The position numbers and the translations under genes were made by a program. Of a stretch of 64,000 nucleotides of DNA, positions 12,232 through 26,740 are shown in pieces (positions within the stretch are counted from its first letter, which is position 1; every line of letters starts with the position of its first letter). Source of the stretch: Manduca sexta (lineage: Eukaryota > Arthropoda > Insecta > Lepidoptera > Sphingidae); assembly GCF_014839805.1 (NCBI RefSeq), contig NC_051138.1, positions 5,888,983 through 5,952,982 of the forward strand, given 5' to 3'. The notes under the pieces are model-generated. The model saw only the letters and a list, made by a program, of their open reading frames with translations, searched no databases and had not been told where the DNA came from.

Positions 12232-13879
12232 TAGGTATTTACAAGTATGGAAATTATTTTCATTCATGAGGTATAGACATTAAAAATATATAAAATTAAA
12301 GCGTATCTGTATATAATTTATTGAACGCTTCATATAATTAAAGTAAACCCAACCAATATTAAACGGTAATAATGAACTCCTAATCGCATTTTTATGCAGT
12401 TTTTTCATAATCATAATCATGTTACATTTTTGCGTAAAATATATAGGATAAATAAATTATCAAATACTTAAATTCATGTCAGTTTTATGTTTAGCGTTTT
12501 GATTCACAGATGAGAGAAATTTACTTAACGGTTAATATACTTGATTATATTTATTTCTTTTTAATTCAAGCCTAGATACTTTTAGCAATGAACATAGATT
12601 ATACATAATATTTTATAAACTGGGGTTGCGGTTTATTATCATACGTTACTTAATATTTCAAATCTCTAAATATTAAGTACTCAATTTGGTGCAACTCTTT
12701 GATGTAAAAAAATTAGTTCTTTAAATAAAAAATGTATTTACAGTAAGTACCGTAAACCAATTTTTTTCCGCTTACCGATCACACCATTGTTAAATACGGT
12801 ACTTTATAAATGATGACGCCATACTATAAAATGTAACACCACACAATAAGCGTCGCACAATGTTGTCTATGCACAAACAAAAAGGTACCGGTGGGACGCA
12901 TATTTTTCAAACTGCGTGCTTTCATTATCTCTTACCTCGGTGCCAGCTTTTGTGTACCTGTTAACTTTCCCTTAGCGCCGCTGTCATTTTTTATGCCGCC
13001 GGTGTAATGACGAGATGGCTGTTTGTGTTCGGTGCGCGTTAGATAATCGCCATTGTCTCGGAGCGCTGCCCGCCTCCGAAACACCGCTCCTGTTCTTAGA
13101 GCTTTTCTCTTTTATTTGCATTTTATCAATCCAATTCTTTAGCTTTCTTCACCACTTAGGCTCACAACCTCGTTCTAAGTTTAGGGTATTACGGTCCCTT
13201 TGTTTCGCACTATTGTTTAGTCCCAAAGTATCAGTGAAACGTTAGAACATAGCAGTACACGTAACGTGATTCATCCTTTGTGACTCACTGTTCCTTTTAA
13301 AAGATTAAGTAGCTTATTTAAGTAGGTGCATTCGGATGTGCTAAATGTGTTAACTATTTCATTGTTTAAAGATTAACGTTAGTTCCTATAATTCCTTTTG
13401 GGCTCATACGCACGTTTCCTACGCTACTTAATGAATACACCTTTGTTAACGACTACCAGCTTTGTACTGACTGTGATACTGATTATAATCAGTTCAAATT
13501 ACTGCCGACACTAATCCTGTGCGTTTGTATTACATAAAAGATGCTTTAAACCAGCAATTTCGTATTGTTAGTATAATAAAGGTTCTATAGATATATTACC
13601 AAGAGTTACTAGTGCGCGTTGAAGTCTTTTCTATCAACAGATGAGGTTTTGTATTTTCTCGTATTTTTCAGGCAAATCATGACGTGATAAGTAACGAGGT
13701 CAATAAAATAGAATAAAAATCAATTGTGTATTAACCGTCAGAAAATGTGACGCAGGGATAAGTTATAAATATATAGATCCATGTAGTGGGATCGATGTAA
13801 ATATCGGCATAAGAGCGGCTGAGCGGGGCACCTACCAATTAGGCACAATGTGAATAGATTGGTGGTCGTTAGTTGGAAA

Positions 13880-13995
13880 GCGGGTAATTTCTTTATCGGT
13901 GAGTGAGGGTATGGGGACAGAGCGGGGAGTGCGGGGTGCGCAGGGATGTGCGAGGGCGCGCGTGAGGTCTGCCCGCTTTGCCGCGCCGCCAGCTC
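13880..13995. other. GC-rich island with G-skew
   Basis: G-rich on the plus strand, holding the quadruplex motif at 13907-13936 and CGAGGGCGCGCGTGAGG. No coding signal. Confidence 0.55.
13907..13936 (+). other. Putative G-quadruplex motif
   Basis: Four runs of three or more G with loops of 3, 7 and 5 nt satisfy the G3+N1-7 rule on the plus strand, inside a GC-rich island (about 13880-13995). Folding is untested. Confidence 0.5.
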
Positions 13996-16900
13996 CTTAC
14001 ACACCTTCCTAAACGTGAGTGCCTTTCCAATTAAGATAAATGGAAGTGTTAGCGAAGTTTACACCAATATTTATAAATCTAGGAATACCACACGCCGTTT
14101 GAACTTATTTGCTCGACTAATTGTTATAGACATTACAGTTTAGCGTAAGGATTTGTACACAATGCTCCTGCATTTTATTGTATGTTTCAAATACCAAAGC
14201 ATCCTATATTGAAGGAGAATATATTATATTGGTCGTTGCCTAAGTTAATGTATTTAAATATTTGTTAAATTATTTTGAATGCTACTTGTGTTATGTTGAA
14301 CATAAATAGATCAAACAGACAGTATTTTATTGGTTGTTTTGTAACAATGGTGGCATATAAACGGTATCTAAATGTGATAAAGTAACCAGTCATCATCTTC
14401 ACCGACGACAGTATGAAAACAAGATTTTGAAAATCGTGAGTAAATATTTGCCCGCCTGACCATTCTATAAGGTGAGCTAAGAGGAACAAAAAACACGTTA
14501 ACAAGAAAGGTCCTGTGGGAGCGGCCGCGGGGGAGACGCACATACACTAACCCACGAGGGGGTAAGGGATAGCTAGCGCCCCGCCCACAACCACCCACGA
14601 AGTCGTAAAGAGTCCAAATCCTTTGCACGCTTTCATGTATCCCAAATCGAAATCGCTCCGAGCATCCAACGCGCCCTGAATGCGGGATATAAACCCCTAA
14701 CCTACACAACGTAAAGGTCACATTCGTGTGAAGCTCTTAAATAAGTTATTCGGTGTTGTTGTCCTTTTGTGATCGAGATCATAATGATAAATAACTCAGA
14801 GTATAGGTCCAGGAATAATAATTGATTCTGATGTCTTAAACATAAAATATCCTCACATGAATATATTTCAAACGTGTTCTTATGAGAATAATGATATTTT
14901 TGGATATTAACATCATCATCATCTTTTTCATTTTATTGTAAGAATAATTATGAATATTTATTATAAATCTGTAGGTGAATAAATTATTTTGTTATCTAAA
15001 AATCGCTTAGTTAATGACTACGGCCATTAATATAATATGTGTAATTTATGCAACATTATACATATGTATTTTGTGTTATAATTAGATTAGCGTTAATAAA
15101 TCTATTATTACAACCGTGAAGTATTCACTGGTTCTGCGTTTTTATTTAAATACAGAACGTAAAAAAAAAGTCATGATCCTACACTAAGGCTGTAATAACT
15201 TTAAGAATTGTGTCCTAAGTATTAGAAACTACGTAAGACTGTCGTTTTCATAAAATTCAGAAACAAATCAAATATTTGCGTATCACACAAACATTGTCTC
15301 GGTTCGGGGACAGAATACGCCATTGTTTGTTTTACAGTCGGCTCATTGCCCACTGCGCTATAGGGCAGTCATTAATTTATTAAGGATATTACCGAAACGT
15401 ATGCAATACTCTTTTACTGGAATAATTGAAAATATATATTTTTGTGAAATTAATATCTTAAAATACAATCAATACCGCATCGCTGCCATGATAAAATCCA
15501 ATTAGTAAATATTAATTGTATTCGATTGCAGGTGCCTATTAAGAAATTTTAGTATTTCAAGGATTTTAAGTGATTTTCATCAATGTTTTTGTATTAATTT
15601 CTATTGATATTATAATTTTAAAAATTAATTATTTATGCTTTATATACACAGTTTATGAAACTCTTTTTTTTACCCCAAAAAATGTTATCAAAAACAAAAA
15701 TAAATAATTTAAATTACTTTTACACTCAAATAGAAATAGTATTATAATTATTGATTTTTCAAATTTTCTTGACAGATTGATTTTCATAGTTCACTTGCAA
15801 AGTACCTATAGCAAAAAAAACAGTTACTATGTTGTATAATTCAGTCATATTTGAGAATGATTTTATGGATTATTATAAAATATATAAATACATTTATACT
15901 ATTTACCTGCAGTCACACATAAGCCTCATTTAAATTTACCTATAAAATTTCAGCAAGAGTCTTTGAAATATGGAGAGGAGCCTGTTCTGATCGAAAAAGA
16001 TAGAAAACAAAGATTGTTAATATCTTCATAAGTCTATATACATTTGAAAGGTTTTCCTTCATTTATTTAAAAAAAAAAAAAAACAAATTTATATGATGAG
16101 GTTGCAAAAAATATATGCAAATATAACATCTTTATGACAAACCAAATTACCCTGAAAACCATAGTGCTTAACTTATGTATTTTTTATGATTTTCTAGTTG
16201 ATCGTAAATTAAATGATTAAGCCAAAAGTTAAAACATTCCAGTAGAATCGGTCGGCCCTTGTTGCGGCCGCGCCGTCGGCAGGCTATAATTTGTGCATCC
16301 ACATCGACACATAATTAGAGGGACCGTGACGCAATCACTTGCTCATTCCCACATCCGAACGGCAAGGACACATGGGATTATTTGGACTCATTATACTGAC
16401 CGCGCATTGATCAGAAAAGCAGTGGGTCTCTCTGTTAGATGCGTTCTTAAATCGCAATCAAATTAAGTGTACTTTTACAGGGTGAAGTAATAAAAAATAT
16501 TTGCTCTATTATTCGGTATTAAAGTAATAAAATATCGGCATTTACATAAGGTAATTAATTCAATCAACTTTTTATAAATATAATTTTTTACTGTTTCCAA
16601 TTCATAAAATAAATGTTTTAAGATAGGCTTATCTTATTAGGATATTTTAATGGTGTAATATATATTCTGCAATTAAATTTTATAGATTGCTGTAATTAAT
16701 AAACGCATTAGGCACGTTTATATGTGTAGATTATAAACTGGATTACATTTTGTTTACAAAATATATTTTAATTTACTTAGTTACATTGTCTTCTTATAAC
16801 GTTAATAAAATTGTACAACTAAAGCAAATCTTAAATATGATTTCAATAAACAATCAGAAAAAAAGCTAATAAAATTCGGATTAGTTAAATTAGAAAATGG

Positions 16901-19900
16901 ATGCTTCGAAATCGGAAGTTTATCGTTTTGATAAAACTTTAGATATAAAATACTACGAGCGAGGAATATTATGAATTTAGTATATTTGTACAAGTACAAA
17001 AATTCGATCTAGCAACATTGTAAACATCACAATCTTTACAGTCAAGCTTTACATTACACTGAACTAACACATATCTAATATAGTACGTAATAGTTTTTTA
17101 TTCAACAATCAGATTCTCGTCTACTAGGGAGGTCATCACGTAAAATTAAAGACATATTTTTTGCATAAAACTACTCCAATTTATTTCGTAAATTGACGTT
17201 CGTAATAAATCAAATGGCATTCTATACATTATATTCAATACCCTGTAATTATACGTATCCGGTGCTATTCAAGTGACCGAAATGGTAATTTCACTGGTTC
17301 AAACGAATAGATAACAAGCGGGTCCCTATGGCGAGGGCAAACCGCAAGCGTTCACATGTGAAAAAATGTATACTAAAGTTATATTTTTATAACCGGCATT
17401 AGACACTACCTGTTAAACAAAATTACGACAAAAACAACTTAAACAAGAGGCCGACGTTCCGTCTGGCTGGCACGCTCAAAACAAATAAATGTAAAAAGGT
17501 GAGCGATGCATTAAGTGCATATAAACATGTTGCCGTAGTGTCAATATTTGCGGGAGCTTTCCCATGGGAACTTGCGCCCCTCTGCGCCTATGCGCTAAAT
17601 CACTTGGCCTCTGCGCCGCACTCACTTTTCTTTTTTGCTATTGAAATGTCAATTTCATATACAACGGGGAGCGGGCCGCTCGCTCGCCTAAAATCAATTA
17701 AAATAACCCTTTTATTTTAACCACCCATGTCCGTAACATATTGCCTTTTACAGTTAATCATTTTTTAGTTCTTTTATAATCAGGATATTTATTCAAAATA
17801 TAAAACTGAGTTGTTTTGTGTTAACTCCAGCTAAGTGGATATATAAAATTGTTTATCTAAGGGAAAATATTAACATGTCGGAGCGTTAAAACCCAGGCTT
17901 TATCAGTGAGTTTTACGAGCTTGAGAACATGCGTGCGTGATCTAATATTCTAATATCAAAAGAGAACGCCGAAGGGAGAACAAAATCAGAAGGTTAGAAT
18001 ATCAAGAAGAATCCCATTGTTTCTATTTTAAAATCCGCGGGTCTTCGTTTAAGGTGCAATGGAGGCACCAAAATTGTTACATTGGCTAAATTTTGGCTTT
18101 ATAATATATCTTTCGGGCTTCTTATATATGTGCAAGGTATTCAGAGTATTTTGAACAGCTATTCGCAACATGGTAGTGAATACGCATTGAGCTAAATAGA
18201 TATCAACCATCATAAAAGATAACTATGAAATATATTTCAGTTCCAAGGAATCTCGGCTCACAATTTTTCATAGTTTAAACAAACTTGCTATTTTATCCAA
18301 TGTTTACTATATAACATTTATTCCCATCTAACTTACATCGAATATAATCAAATTCTAAATCGTCAGAACCAAATATCTTAAACAACTGCCTCATGAGCTT
18401 TCAGGGTTTAAATGTTCATAATATAATCGTTCAAATCCTGAAAGCTATATTTGAATCCGTGATCACGAATATTTGTCGCGTGATGTAAGGAGCCAACGTG
18501 AGCCGAGATAAGGTAATTGTGAATGCGTGTAGCTGTCCCTGCGATATATTGCCGCGGGGTGCTGCATATTGACACAGCGTTACTAAATTGTAGAGAAGGT
18601 TTGCGCCTTGAAAGGATGACCGCGATGTTTTTTGTTGGCAACTATCTCTGCTCAGTCACATTATTTCGAATTTGAATAAACTTTGCCAGAGATATATTTA
18701 GATTTGTACAGTGTTTGCAAGTTAATGTGTTAGATTAATGATATCTTAGACTTGAATCTCAAATTTGTATGATTACCTACCGGCAATTCTATTTACCAAT
18801 AGAATGTTTTTTTTTATAACCAACTGGCATATAAATAAATGTGGTTGAGTGGTGACTCCCGCCGCTTTTCTTACCAGTCATAAAGGAAACGTTTAAGCAT
18901 GGTAATATAATTGGAAAAGAGATCGGGATTTTGAGTGTCTGGGAATCGTATAAAACAAAATGGCATTCAACAGTTAGCTGCTGTGTCGAGTCAAGAGCTA
19001 CAGAGTCATTGTACAGTAGACCGATTGAATTGGCCCATGCACGCTGTAAATAATACTGAAATCAGCGTGGTTCTGCCAAATCACGAAGCTACTCTAACTC
19101 GCATTTTCTATTGAATGTGTATTTCTTTTTCCATAAATTCCTTATTGTAAATATTAAGAATTTAAAACTTTGTTCAATTATATATATATTTTAGATCAGG
19201 AAAAGTATTTGCACGCCGTCGAAACCGTGACAAAAGTTCGTTTATTATAAAAGAATTTTGTATATTGATTATAATCAAAAATTGACATTCGTCAGCTTAG
19301 TTATATGTTTCTATAGAATACTACGCTTACGTTTTGATTCTTCTATATTTATAAATTAAATCATATTTATTTTTGGAGATCTTGATTCAGTAATATAAAC
19401 TTTAGGTGTTGATTTAATTTTTTATTAATATGTTATGTGATAGTTTCTAATTATTCTGTTGGACAGTCGTTCGGAATAAAATACATAAATACTCAAATTT
19501 TGTCATCACATAAAATTTCTTGAAGATAGTCGTCATACAAACAATAAAAAAATGATATTTTAGATTATTATGTATAACCAAAATGTTTCATAATATGTAC
19601 GTTTATAGTAAAATAATGTATTTATTAATTATACTACTCCTATGGTATGAATATTTTTTATATATCATATCATATTATTATTTCATTACGTGTATGCAAA
19701 TGTGTTAATTCTTACAGGATACGACCTTAATCATTATATATTTTTCAAATACTTTTCATGAGACAACATGAATATATATTATGCTGCGGCATTGTTTCAG
19801 GATTACCGTATTAAATACTATTGCGGGTGACTGTACAGTGTACCTCCACGTATATCAAATACAGCGATTGAATAATAAAAAGTAACTCGATCCGACGGCC

Positions 19901-20139
19901 ACATCTGGACTGATGTCATTAAAATTTAATGTAAATACTTATTTCTAGAATCGTATAAGTTCCCGTGAGATAATATTCTAATTATATTATTAATCCATTA
20001 ATTCGGAAAAGGTCTTAAACGAAATTAATGCGTCTACGAGACTTAAAAGCAGATGTGTATTTAAAATAATATGCAATACTGAATATTAACTGATGCTATA
20101 AAAATAGTTATCGGAGAATAATGACAATTATCAATGCGT

Positions 20140-20240
20140 GTGTCTGTGGCGTGTGGCGCGTCACGGCAACGTGTGGCGGCGTGTGAGGCAGCGGCGCGCG
20201 GTGTGGCGGCTGCACCAGCGGCGCGCGCAGGTACCCGCGA
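20140..20240. other. GC-rich island with GTGTGGCGG repeats
   Basis: Several imperfect repeats of GTGTGGCG(C/G) and GCGGCGCGCG around 20150-20226 in AT-rich DNA. Contains CAGGTA near 20228. Confidence 0.55.
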
Positions 20241-23200
20241 TGGAATGCACGATACGCTCCTATAATGATGTTAAAACAAACTGTTAGCCTGTCATTAACG
20301 CGACTCAGCATCCAAATGGGGGAGGCCCATTATAAAAATTTGTCCCATCCGTTTCGGCCCAAATTTATGTTTATCGAGGTGATCCGTTTTTCTTGGCCCA
20401 TCCAAATTTTATTGCTCCGAGATTAGAGTGGGAACAGTGATAACGATGTTTTAGGGTTGAATTCGTGTCGTTTACGATTATGCGCCCCATGAATGAGAAT
20501 GCAGTGGGTATATTTTTATGTAATAATGTGTGATGTGTTGCTTCGTTTGTATAATGCTGTCACGTGATTATTATATAATACAGGCTAGTTATCCGTTATA
20601 ATCATTTTCCACTTAATCCTTATATTTTAATATAAGTAATGTTAATATGTGTGGCACGTTATTAATAACTTAATTGCCTATCAATTTGAAGTTATCTCCA
20701 TATTTATAAATACCTCGACAGTATATTTGCACACACCGCTACAGTCGATCGGGTATCCTGATTATACTTAGTTTTGTTATCTACAAATAAATTTAGAGTT
20801 GCTAGCACGCACTGTGTTATGAAACCTCCTTATCTTTCGTACAAAATCTCGAACACTCACAGAGACACGTCACCAATAAAATCATTCTCAATGAAGTGTC
20901 CGGCAAAAATTATTTACCCCAAGCCAGTAAAAATTAAAATTCGTATGCGTAATAAGATATCCCATTTAACATTTTCCTTATAGACTAGTACATAATGATG
21001 CAAGCTTTAATCTATTTACGTCATCGAAAGTAAGGAATTCACAAACAAATACATTAAAATTAACGTCACGATTTTTCTCGAAGCATTTTTGATTCAAACT
21101 ACTTAATAAAATATACAAATATTCTATTAGTATTTTGATACGTAATTACGAGGACATTATATATTATGTTGTATTTTATATATAAATGTTACATATATAA
21201 CTGTATAAGATAATTTATATAGGTCAAGAAGTCAAAAGAGAAAACAGTTACATTTATATAGTACGAAAAAAAATCGGATACAAAAAACGAAAATTCGAAA
21301 CGGTTGCTTAATTAATAAGAAAGTGTATGTTATTGATATTCGTTGACATTCTTTAAAAGCGCTGTATCACGTAACACAGGAGCCACTGGTTTGCTCGTAA
21401 TGTATTGTATTTTATGATCGTGGCCTGCGGTATGCAAAACTCGCCTCCGATAATCTTACGTACGCAATAACAAGTTTAATTTTACCGTTTTTAAACTTCA
21501 TCATCTGTGGATTTGTACTCTGTTACCTTATAATAAAGATCAACCATGTAACGAGCCTCACGCATCAACTGTTCCGTTGCGTATTTATATAGTAAAACAG
21601 TAGATACTGGTCCTCAACGAGTTCGCGTCAATAACTTATTATTTCTACAAATATTCCAGCGTGACATACAAATGCACCTTGATTTATCATTGTAACACGA
21701 TATAAGATCAAACACACAATAGGGCAATAACAATGCCAAGTGGTTAAGAACAATTTGTCTCTTACTGTTAGAACAATCGTGTCTAATTTATTCTCAGAGT
21801 ATTATTCCTTAAGCCAGTAAGTTCATTAATGCTTAATTATGTTATTGTATTATTATAACCAAGAAATATCTACGGCACATATTTGATGTGGAATTTTAAT
21901 TGATTGTGTCTTAATTAAAAGCCGTGAATTGTAGAACAATAACCTTGCAATGATATAATGGCTTTCTTCAAAGATGTATGCTATATATTGCTTCGCGGTT
22001 AAAGTAATAAAGATACCGCAGACATTTAAGCCTTGTTTGTAATGCTCTGGCGCCAACAAACGAGCAAGTGAAATTGACTCATAGCCGATTGACTCATAGT
22101 GGTCAAATGATATTACTTACCAATACCAGGTAAAGTATATTAATAGCGAAGAGAAGGATTTTATTATAACTTGTTGGAATGCATTATCCCAGACCACGGT
22201 GATCTTGACATAAATCTGAACATAGTGATTGATAAACCATTGTTTTCATTTAGACATTTAAAATATTGCACTGAAATAGATAACATTCCTCAAAACAAGC
22301 AAAATCAAATCTACAATAATATTTTTTACGGCGGTAGATATTCTTATTGTGACGTATCTATTAGTATATTCAACCAGAAAACACTCCTTAAAACCGTCGC
22401 TAATTGTAATCAATTTGGACATCCTCGTATTCTGTTATGAATACATTAGCCCGTTGACTAAGATTAATCTGGTTATTGGTTAAGAAACTCACAATTTCAC
22501 TAAGAAAAATCAAGTACGTGAACTTATCAGGCATCACCGTTATCGAGCGGTGACTTTGATTATTTTGTCGAGCCCTGTCCCTGTGACAGCATGACGAATG
22601 GTTCGATGCAACACGTAGATAATGACAAACGCGTCCACTACTAACTCGGACGGTGTCCTGTCACCGTCCAAAAAACAAATAAGTTCTAATGATCGATCGG
22701 TAGAGCTCTGTTTTAGACCCTTTAAAACACATATTATCTCTGGCGGGCCCCGGCGTATACCTGTTAAAAGGTGGCTAAATTTGTCAGTTTTTACATGGCA
22801 GATTCCTCAGAGTATTACGTGTTTCGTAGGTAACATTTTTTACAATCGCTTTCAAATAGAATGTAGCAGTGTTAGCGTGAAAAGATAATTAAGAAACTAA
22901 TAATGTGTGCTGTTTTTAGGATTCCGTAACACATAAGGTGACCTCACACATTCGATATGCTGTTGTTAAATTTGACTCATGACTGGATAAAAAAAAATAT
23001 ATAATACTACGAAGGAGTTTTATATCTATTTTTCACATTTTTTTTTTTCATTCTTAAAAGGGGGAATAATTTTCACACTTAGAGGCGTCAAGGTGTATTT
23101 CGAAATTATTTCCCTTTTTAAAATTTCGTTCTAAACTCAAACAACGGCAAAGAAAAGTTTGCCAAAAAAATAATTATTTGATAATACATATTTCGTTTCT

Positions 23201-25324
23201 AGTTGCGGAATTCACTCTAAGCATGCCTCAACACCCTCTTGGCTGGTTTTTAAGTGTGAACGAAGATAAGTCTAGAATAATAAATGTGTTTACAACCCAC
23301 ACATTACGTTGCATCAATTATAATGATCATCTATAAAACCTGCTACGTAAAAACAATACAAGGAAGTGTTTTAATAAAGTAACTATATAAACAATGACAA
23401 CTAAAATACATACTTAGACCTAAGCAAACATATATAATTACCTTGCTAAACAATACTATAGTAGAACATAAAAAATTAAAAACGTTTTAAATCACTTTGT
23501 ATTACCACACCGTATCGTGTTTCTACAAACAACTGCACCAAGACTAACTTAATAGACCAATCATTATTATGCATCGAATCAAGTCACTATGTCAATACGA
23601 AAAGCTCTGTTTGAATTATTTATAGCCGTGGGTACGAGACAGTACTACAAGCCAGGCTAAAAATAGATGCAAATGCTAAGGTATCTAAGTTAGTCAACAC
23701 ACATTTTATGTAAAACAGTCGATGAACTTACAAGGTGTGCTCAATTGGCTATTAGTTTTTATATTGTCTTGATACGTTCAATAATGGATTTGCTAAAACA
23801 AAGACGGTTTAATCTTGACAATGGCGTTTGTTTTGTTGAATGAGCGTGAACTCTAAATGTTTCTAGTTTTTTGTCGGCGTAGTATTAACAATAGTCGTAT
23901 GTAATAATTTATCTATTTAATCTGTCACAATGATATAAAATGCGACGCGTCTGAGTTTAAATGTTTAATGGTAAGCACTGAAAGGAAAAGCTTAAAACTT
24001 TATGTCTTTTAATGTTTGCATGAAATATAAAATTGACAATTATTATATTTAAACTCGTACTGAGTAATTTTATTCATGTCGTATAAATTACTTGCATGCA
24101 TCTCTTCGCTCTTTGTCATTACATAAAAAACAAGATCTTGAAATAATATAAAATATTTTCACCATCCTCTAAGTATAATTAAAAACCGAGGTTTTGCTTT
24201 ATTAAATTGTAGAACCTGCACGGAATTTGCGCGGGTTGTTGCTTAGCAAGTCAATTATTAGGTATTTGTCTAATTATAGTGATACCTTGCTAAAAAGCAA
24301 TAGAATATTCAGAGCTCCAGTAAAGCTTCGAACACACATAAGTATTCATTCATTTATTTATTTGAGAAATAATATTTGTTTTTATTTTATTTTTACATCA
24401 AAGTATAAATTAAACATAACCAAATGACATCAGGTATTTCAAATAATCATTCATGATATTTTATTTTTTCTCATGAGATTATAGCCTTATGGTTTATATC
24501 GAAATAAATAGTTCACAAGACGGTCAAACTCTTTAGAAACGACACAACCTAATGATAATTATCAATAACAATGTTCAGTCGACTTTAATACTAACTTGAC
24601 AACATTCAGTTTTTTATCAGTATCGTGACGTTCTTGCATATTACGTCCGGAAAGAAATAATTAATACTTAAGTAACAGCATTAAGTGATTTTCAAATCAG
24701 ATCCCGTAACAGTCTAGAATACGAAATGATCTCACTAAAATGAGCATTAGTGAGATTCATTGCTATTGAGGTTAATTGCCTGCTAAGTGTTGAGCCTGCA
24801 GGTGTTCCTGTCATGTCCCCGACTCTTAATGAATATTACAATCTGAACGTTAGGCTATCACGGTCATTAAACAATTTAAACGATCAAACACACTTTCTGA
24901 CTTTATTATTTAGAATTGTGTGTGATGCTGCAATATGAGTTTAATTATTATGCTTGAGTTCATAAATTGTTACAACTGTCAGATATAGATTGATGACTTT
25001 TGTTGTTATGTGCATTCGCTATCGTTTGCTTCTATATTGTATACTGACGTTAATATCAATATTCCTCATTGTTATTCATTTAAGATTATTATTAAAGAAT
25101 ATTGAAAATATATTTTTATGACAGCATGGAAAATAGGCGTTTAAATGATACAGATTTCTTTACCAAGTTAATTGATAAAAGGGCAGCATAGATTTTTGTT
25201 ACGAAGATGAAAAAATCATCGAATGGTTTGTCGAGCAGTTAGGTTGAGTGCATCAACGGCATGTCAGAAATGTTGTCGAGAGTATATCAAATGTTAATCC
25301 AAGCTATCAGATGATGGGGACATT

Positions 25325-25500
25325 CCGTCGCGGGTGTGAACCGCACGCGCGGCGAGCGGCAGAAATGTGGCCGCAACGTGATCCGGCGCGCCGCGCCCGC
25401 GCCCGCGCACTCGCAAGGTCGGCTACTGCACTGCGCATGCGTGACCTAGCCGCTGTAGTCTGTACCTGCTGCAACTTGCACTGCATACGCCGCTAACCGC
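25325..25500. other. GC-rich island
   Basis: CpG-dense block including CGCGCCGCGCCCGCGCCCGC. The 82-codon frame across it has no recognisable domain. Confidence 0.55.
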
Positions 25501-26267
25501 AACGCATTGTAAAGCTTTGTTGAAACTCGCTTCAAGTTGATCTTGAAGATCAATCTTGTTCTGTTGTAATAAGACACCGCGTGGTTGAAAAGCATATTCA
25601 TCTACAACATACTTTATCTGCGTAGGAAAAGCTGATTAATGTAAGTTGTGGAATTTGTAGAAAGGAAAGAGAAAGAAGGGAACTTTTACGTATTCAACTG
25701 GCAGAATATAATATGATCGACCATAACATATGACTTTAAATGTTCTTCATAATCATTATTGATAATCACCGTTTAACTTAGAGTTCAAAAATTGCCAGAT
25801 GGTCCTATTGGAAACAGAACATTCTCATTAAAACCTAAAATATTTTTAATATATAAACACACGTTTATATACGCCCGATCCAATGCGGTTCCCAATTGCG
25901 GTCAGCCCATCTTGATGGATCGTGGTAATACGATTAAGACGTCACTTTTTACAACAGATTTTAATCAGAAAATAAGAGTCACCGTGTAATTTATTAAACT
26001 TTTTCGGTGTTCAAATTACTCAAAGAAACAATACGAGCATTCCGGTTAATTCTAATTTGATATTTTTACTTGTCCGACAATTTATTACGAAAAGACCACA
26101 AGTATTCCTATTTTGTTAAAAATAGAAAGTTATTAATACTGTGAGATAATATACAGGGTCCATCAATCATTATGGTAGAGGCATGAACTTGTATTTGTGG
26201 TATGAAAACTTAGTTCTACAAGCGGTAAAATTGTAACTGATCGCGTTATGATTATGTTTAAGTATAG

Positions 26268-26603
26268 ACGCGGCGATAGCCTAGTTGGGTGTGGAACGGA
26301 CTGCCAAGACGAATGTCCGCAGGTTCAAATCCCAAGGGCACACACCTCTGACTTTTCTAAATTCATGTGTGTATTCTTTGTGAATTTATCGTTCGCTTTA
26401 ACGGTGAAGGAAAACATCGTAAGGAAACCTGCACATCTGAGAAGTTCTCTATAAGAATTTCGAAGGTGTGTGAAGTCTACCAATCCGCACTAGGCCAGCG
26501 TGGTGGACTAAGGCCTAATCCCTCTCAGTAGTAGAAGAGGCCCGTGCTCAGCAGTGGGCAAGTATATAATACAGGGCTGATATTATTATTATTATTATTA
26601 TTA
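26268..26603 (+). mobile_element. tRNA-derived lepidopteran SINE (family A), near full length
   Basis: The head carries an internal RNA polymerase III promoter: A box TAGCCTAGTTGG at 26277-26288 and B box GGTTCAAATCC at 26322-26332, both perfect consensus matches. The body includes the segment GAAGGAAAACATCGTAAGG and the 3' segment CAGCAGTGGGCAAGTATA. It ends in an (ATT)n tail of about eight units. I recognise this as a common lepidopteran SINE type. It is the most complete of four copies in the window. Confidence 0.9.
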
Positions 26604-26740
26604 TAGTTCGGTCGCGGCTTTGCCCGCATAAAAAGTCTTTTTCACTATCAAAGTCCCTAAATTCCTGAACTGACGCATAGCGCCATCCAATCGATGAAAA
26701 TGCCATCTCATGTCAAAAATCAAAAATTTTAATTATTTCC
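26604..26740 (-). mobile_element. Helitron-like 3'-end fragment abutting a SINE tail
   Basis: The minus strand reads GGGACTTTGATAGTGAAAAA then ATGCGGGCAAAGCCGCGAC. This resembles the 3' part of the copy at 49815-50076, which has GGGACTTTTGTAGTGGGAAA then ATGCGGGCAAAGTCACGAGC. It lies directly against the (ATT)n tail of the SINE at 26268-26603. The terminal CTRR is not preserved. Confidence 0.55.

Larger units (their letters stand above)
10931..12233 (+). mobile_element. Complete maT-type (DD37D) mariner-family transposon
   Basis: The 1,299-bp element (10933-12231) is bounded by TA dinucleotides at 10931-10932 and 12232-12233, the target duplication expected for Tc1/mariner elements. Its terminal inverted repeats match at 19 of the outermost 23 positions, sharing the core GCCATAAATA. 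It contains one uninterrupted transposase gene. An AATAAA lies at about 12168 between the gene stop and the right end. Length, target site, terminal repeats and catalytic spacing all agree with the DD37D (maT) clade, intermediate between mariner and Tc1. Confidence 0.93.
12234..26260. other. Non-coding stretch (outside the listed islands)
   Basis: No gene, RNA gene or full transposon recognised. Slightly GC-raised unique patches occur around 14510-14720, 16240-16430, 17450-17690 and 22540-22800. The last holds a hairpin GGACGGTG/CACCGTCC at 22648-22669. There is a run of 14 A at about 16070-16083. The rest is AT-rich with short frames only. Confidence 0.6.

Noticed and set aside
14368..14721. 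117-codon minus-strand frame
   Set aside because: No recognisable domain, no splice or promoter context; length is attainable by chance in a GC-raised patch.
17452..17472. Dpp/Smad silencer-type element (GRCGNC-N5-GTCTG)
   Set aside because: GCCGAC-N5-GTCTG has a mismatch at an R position, and about half a match of this looseness is expected by chance in 64 kb.
20318..20330. GGGGGAGGCCCAT shared with the insert at 59.8 kb
   Set aside because: Only 13 bases match with no extension on either side; no evidence of a second copy.
26268..26345. Functional tRNA gene
   Set aside because: A and B boxes are perfect, but the sequence continues into a SINE body with an (ATT)n tail and lacks a tRNA cloverleaf 3' half.
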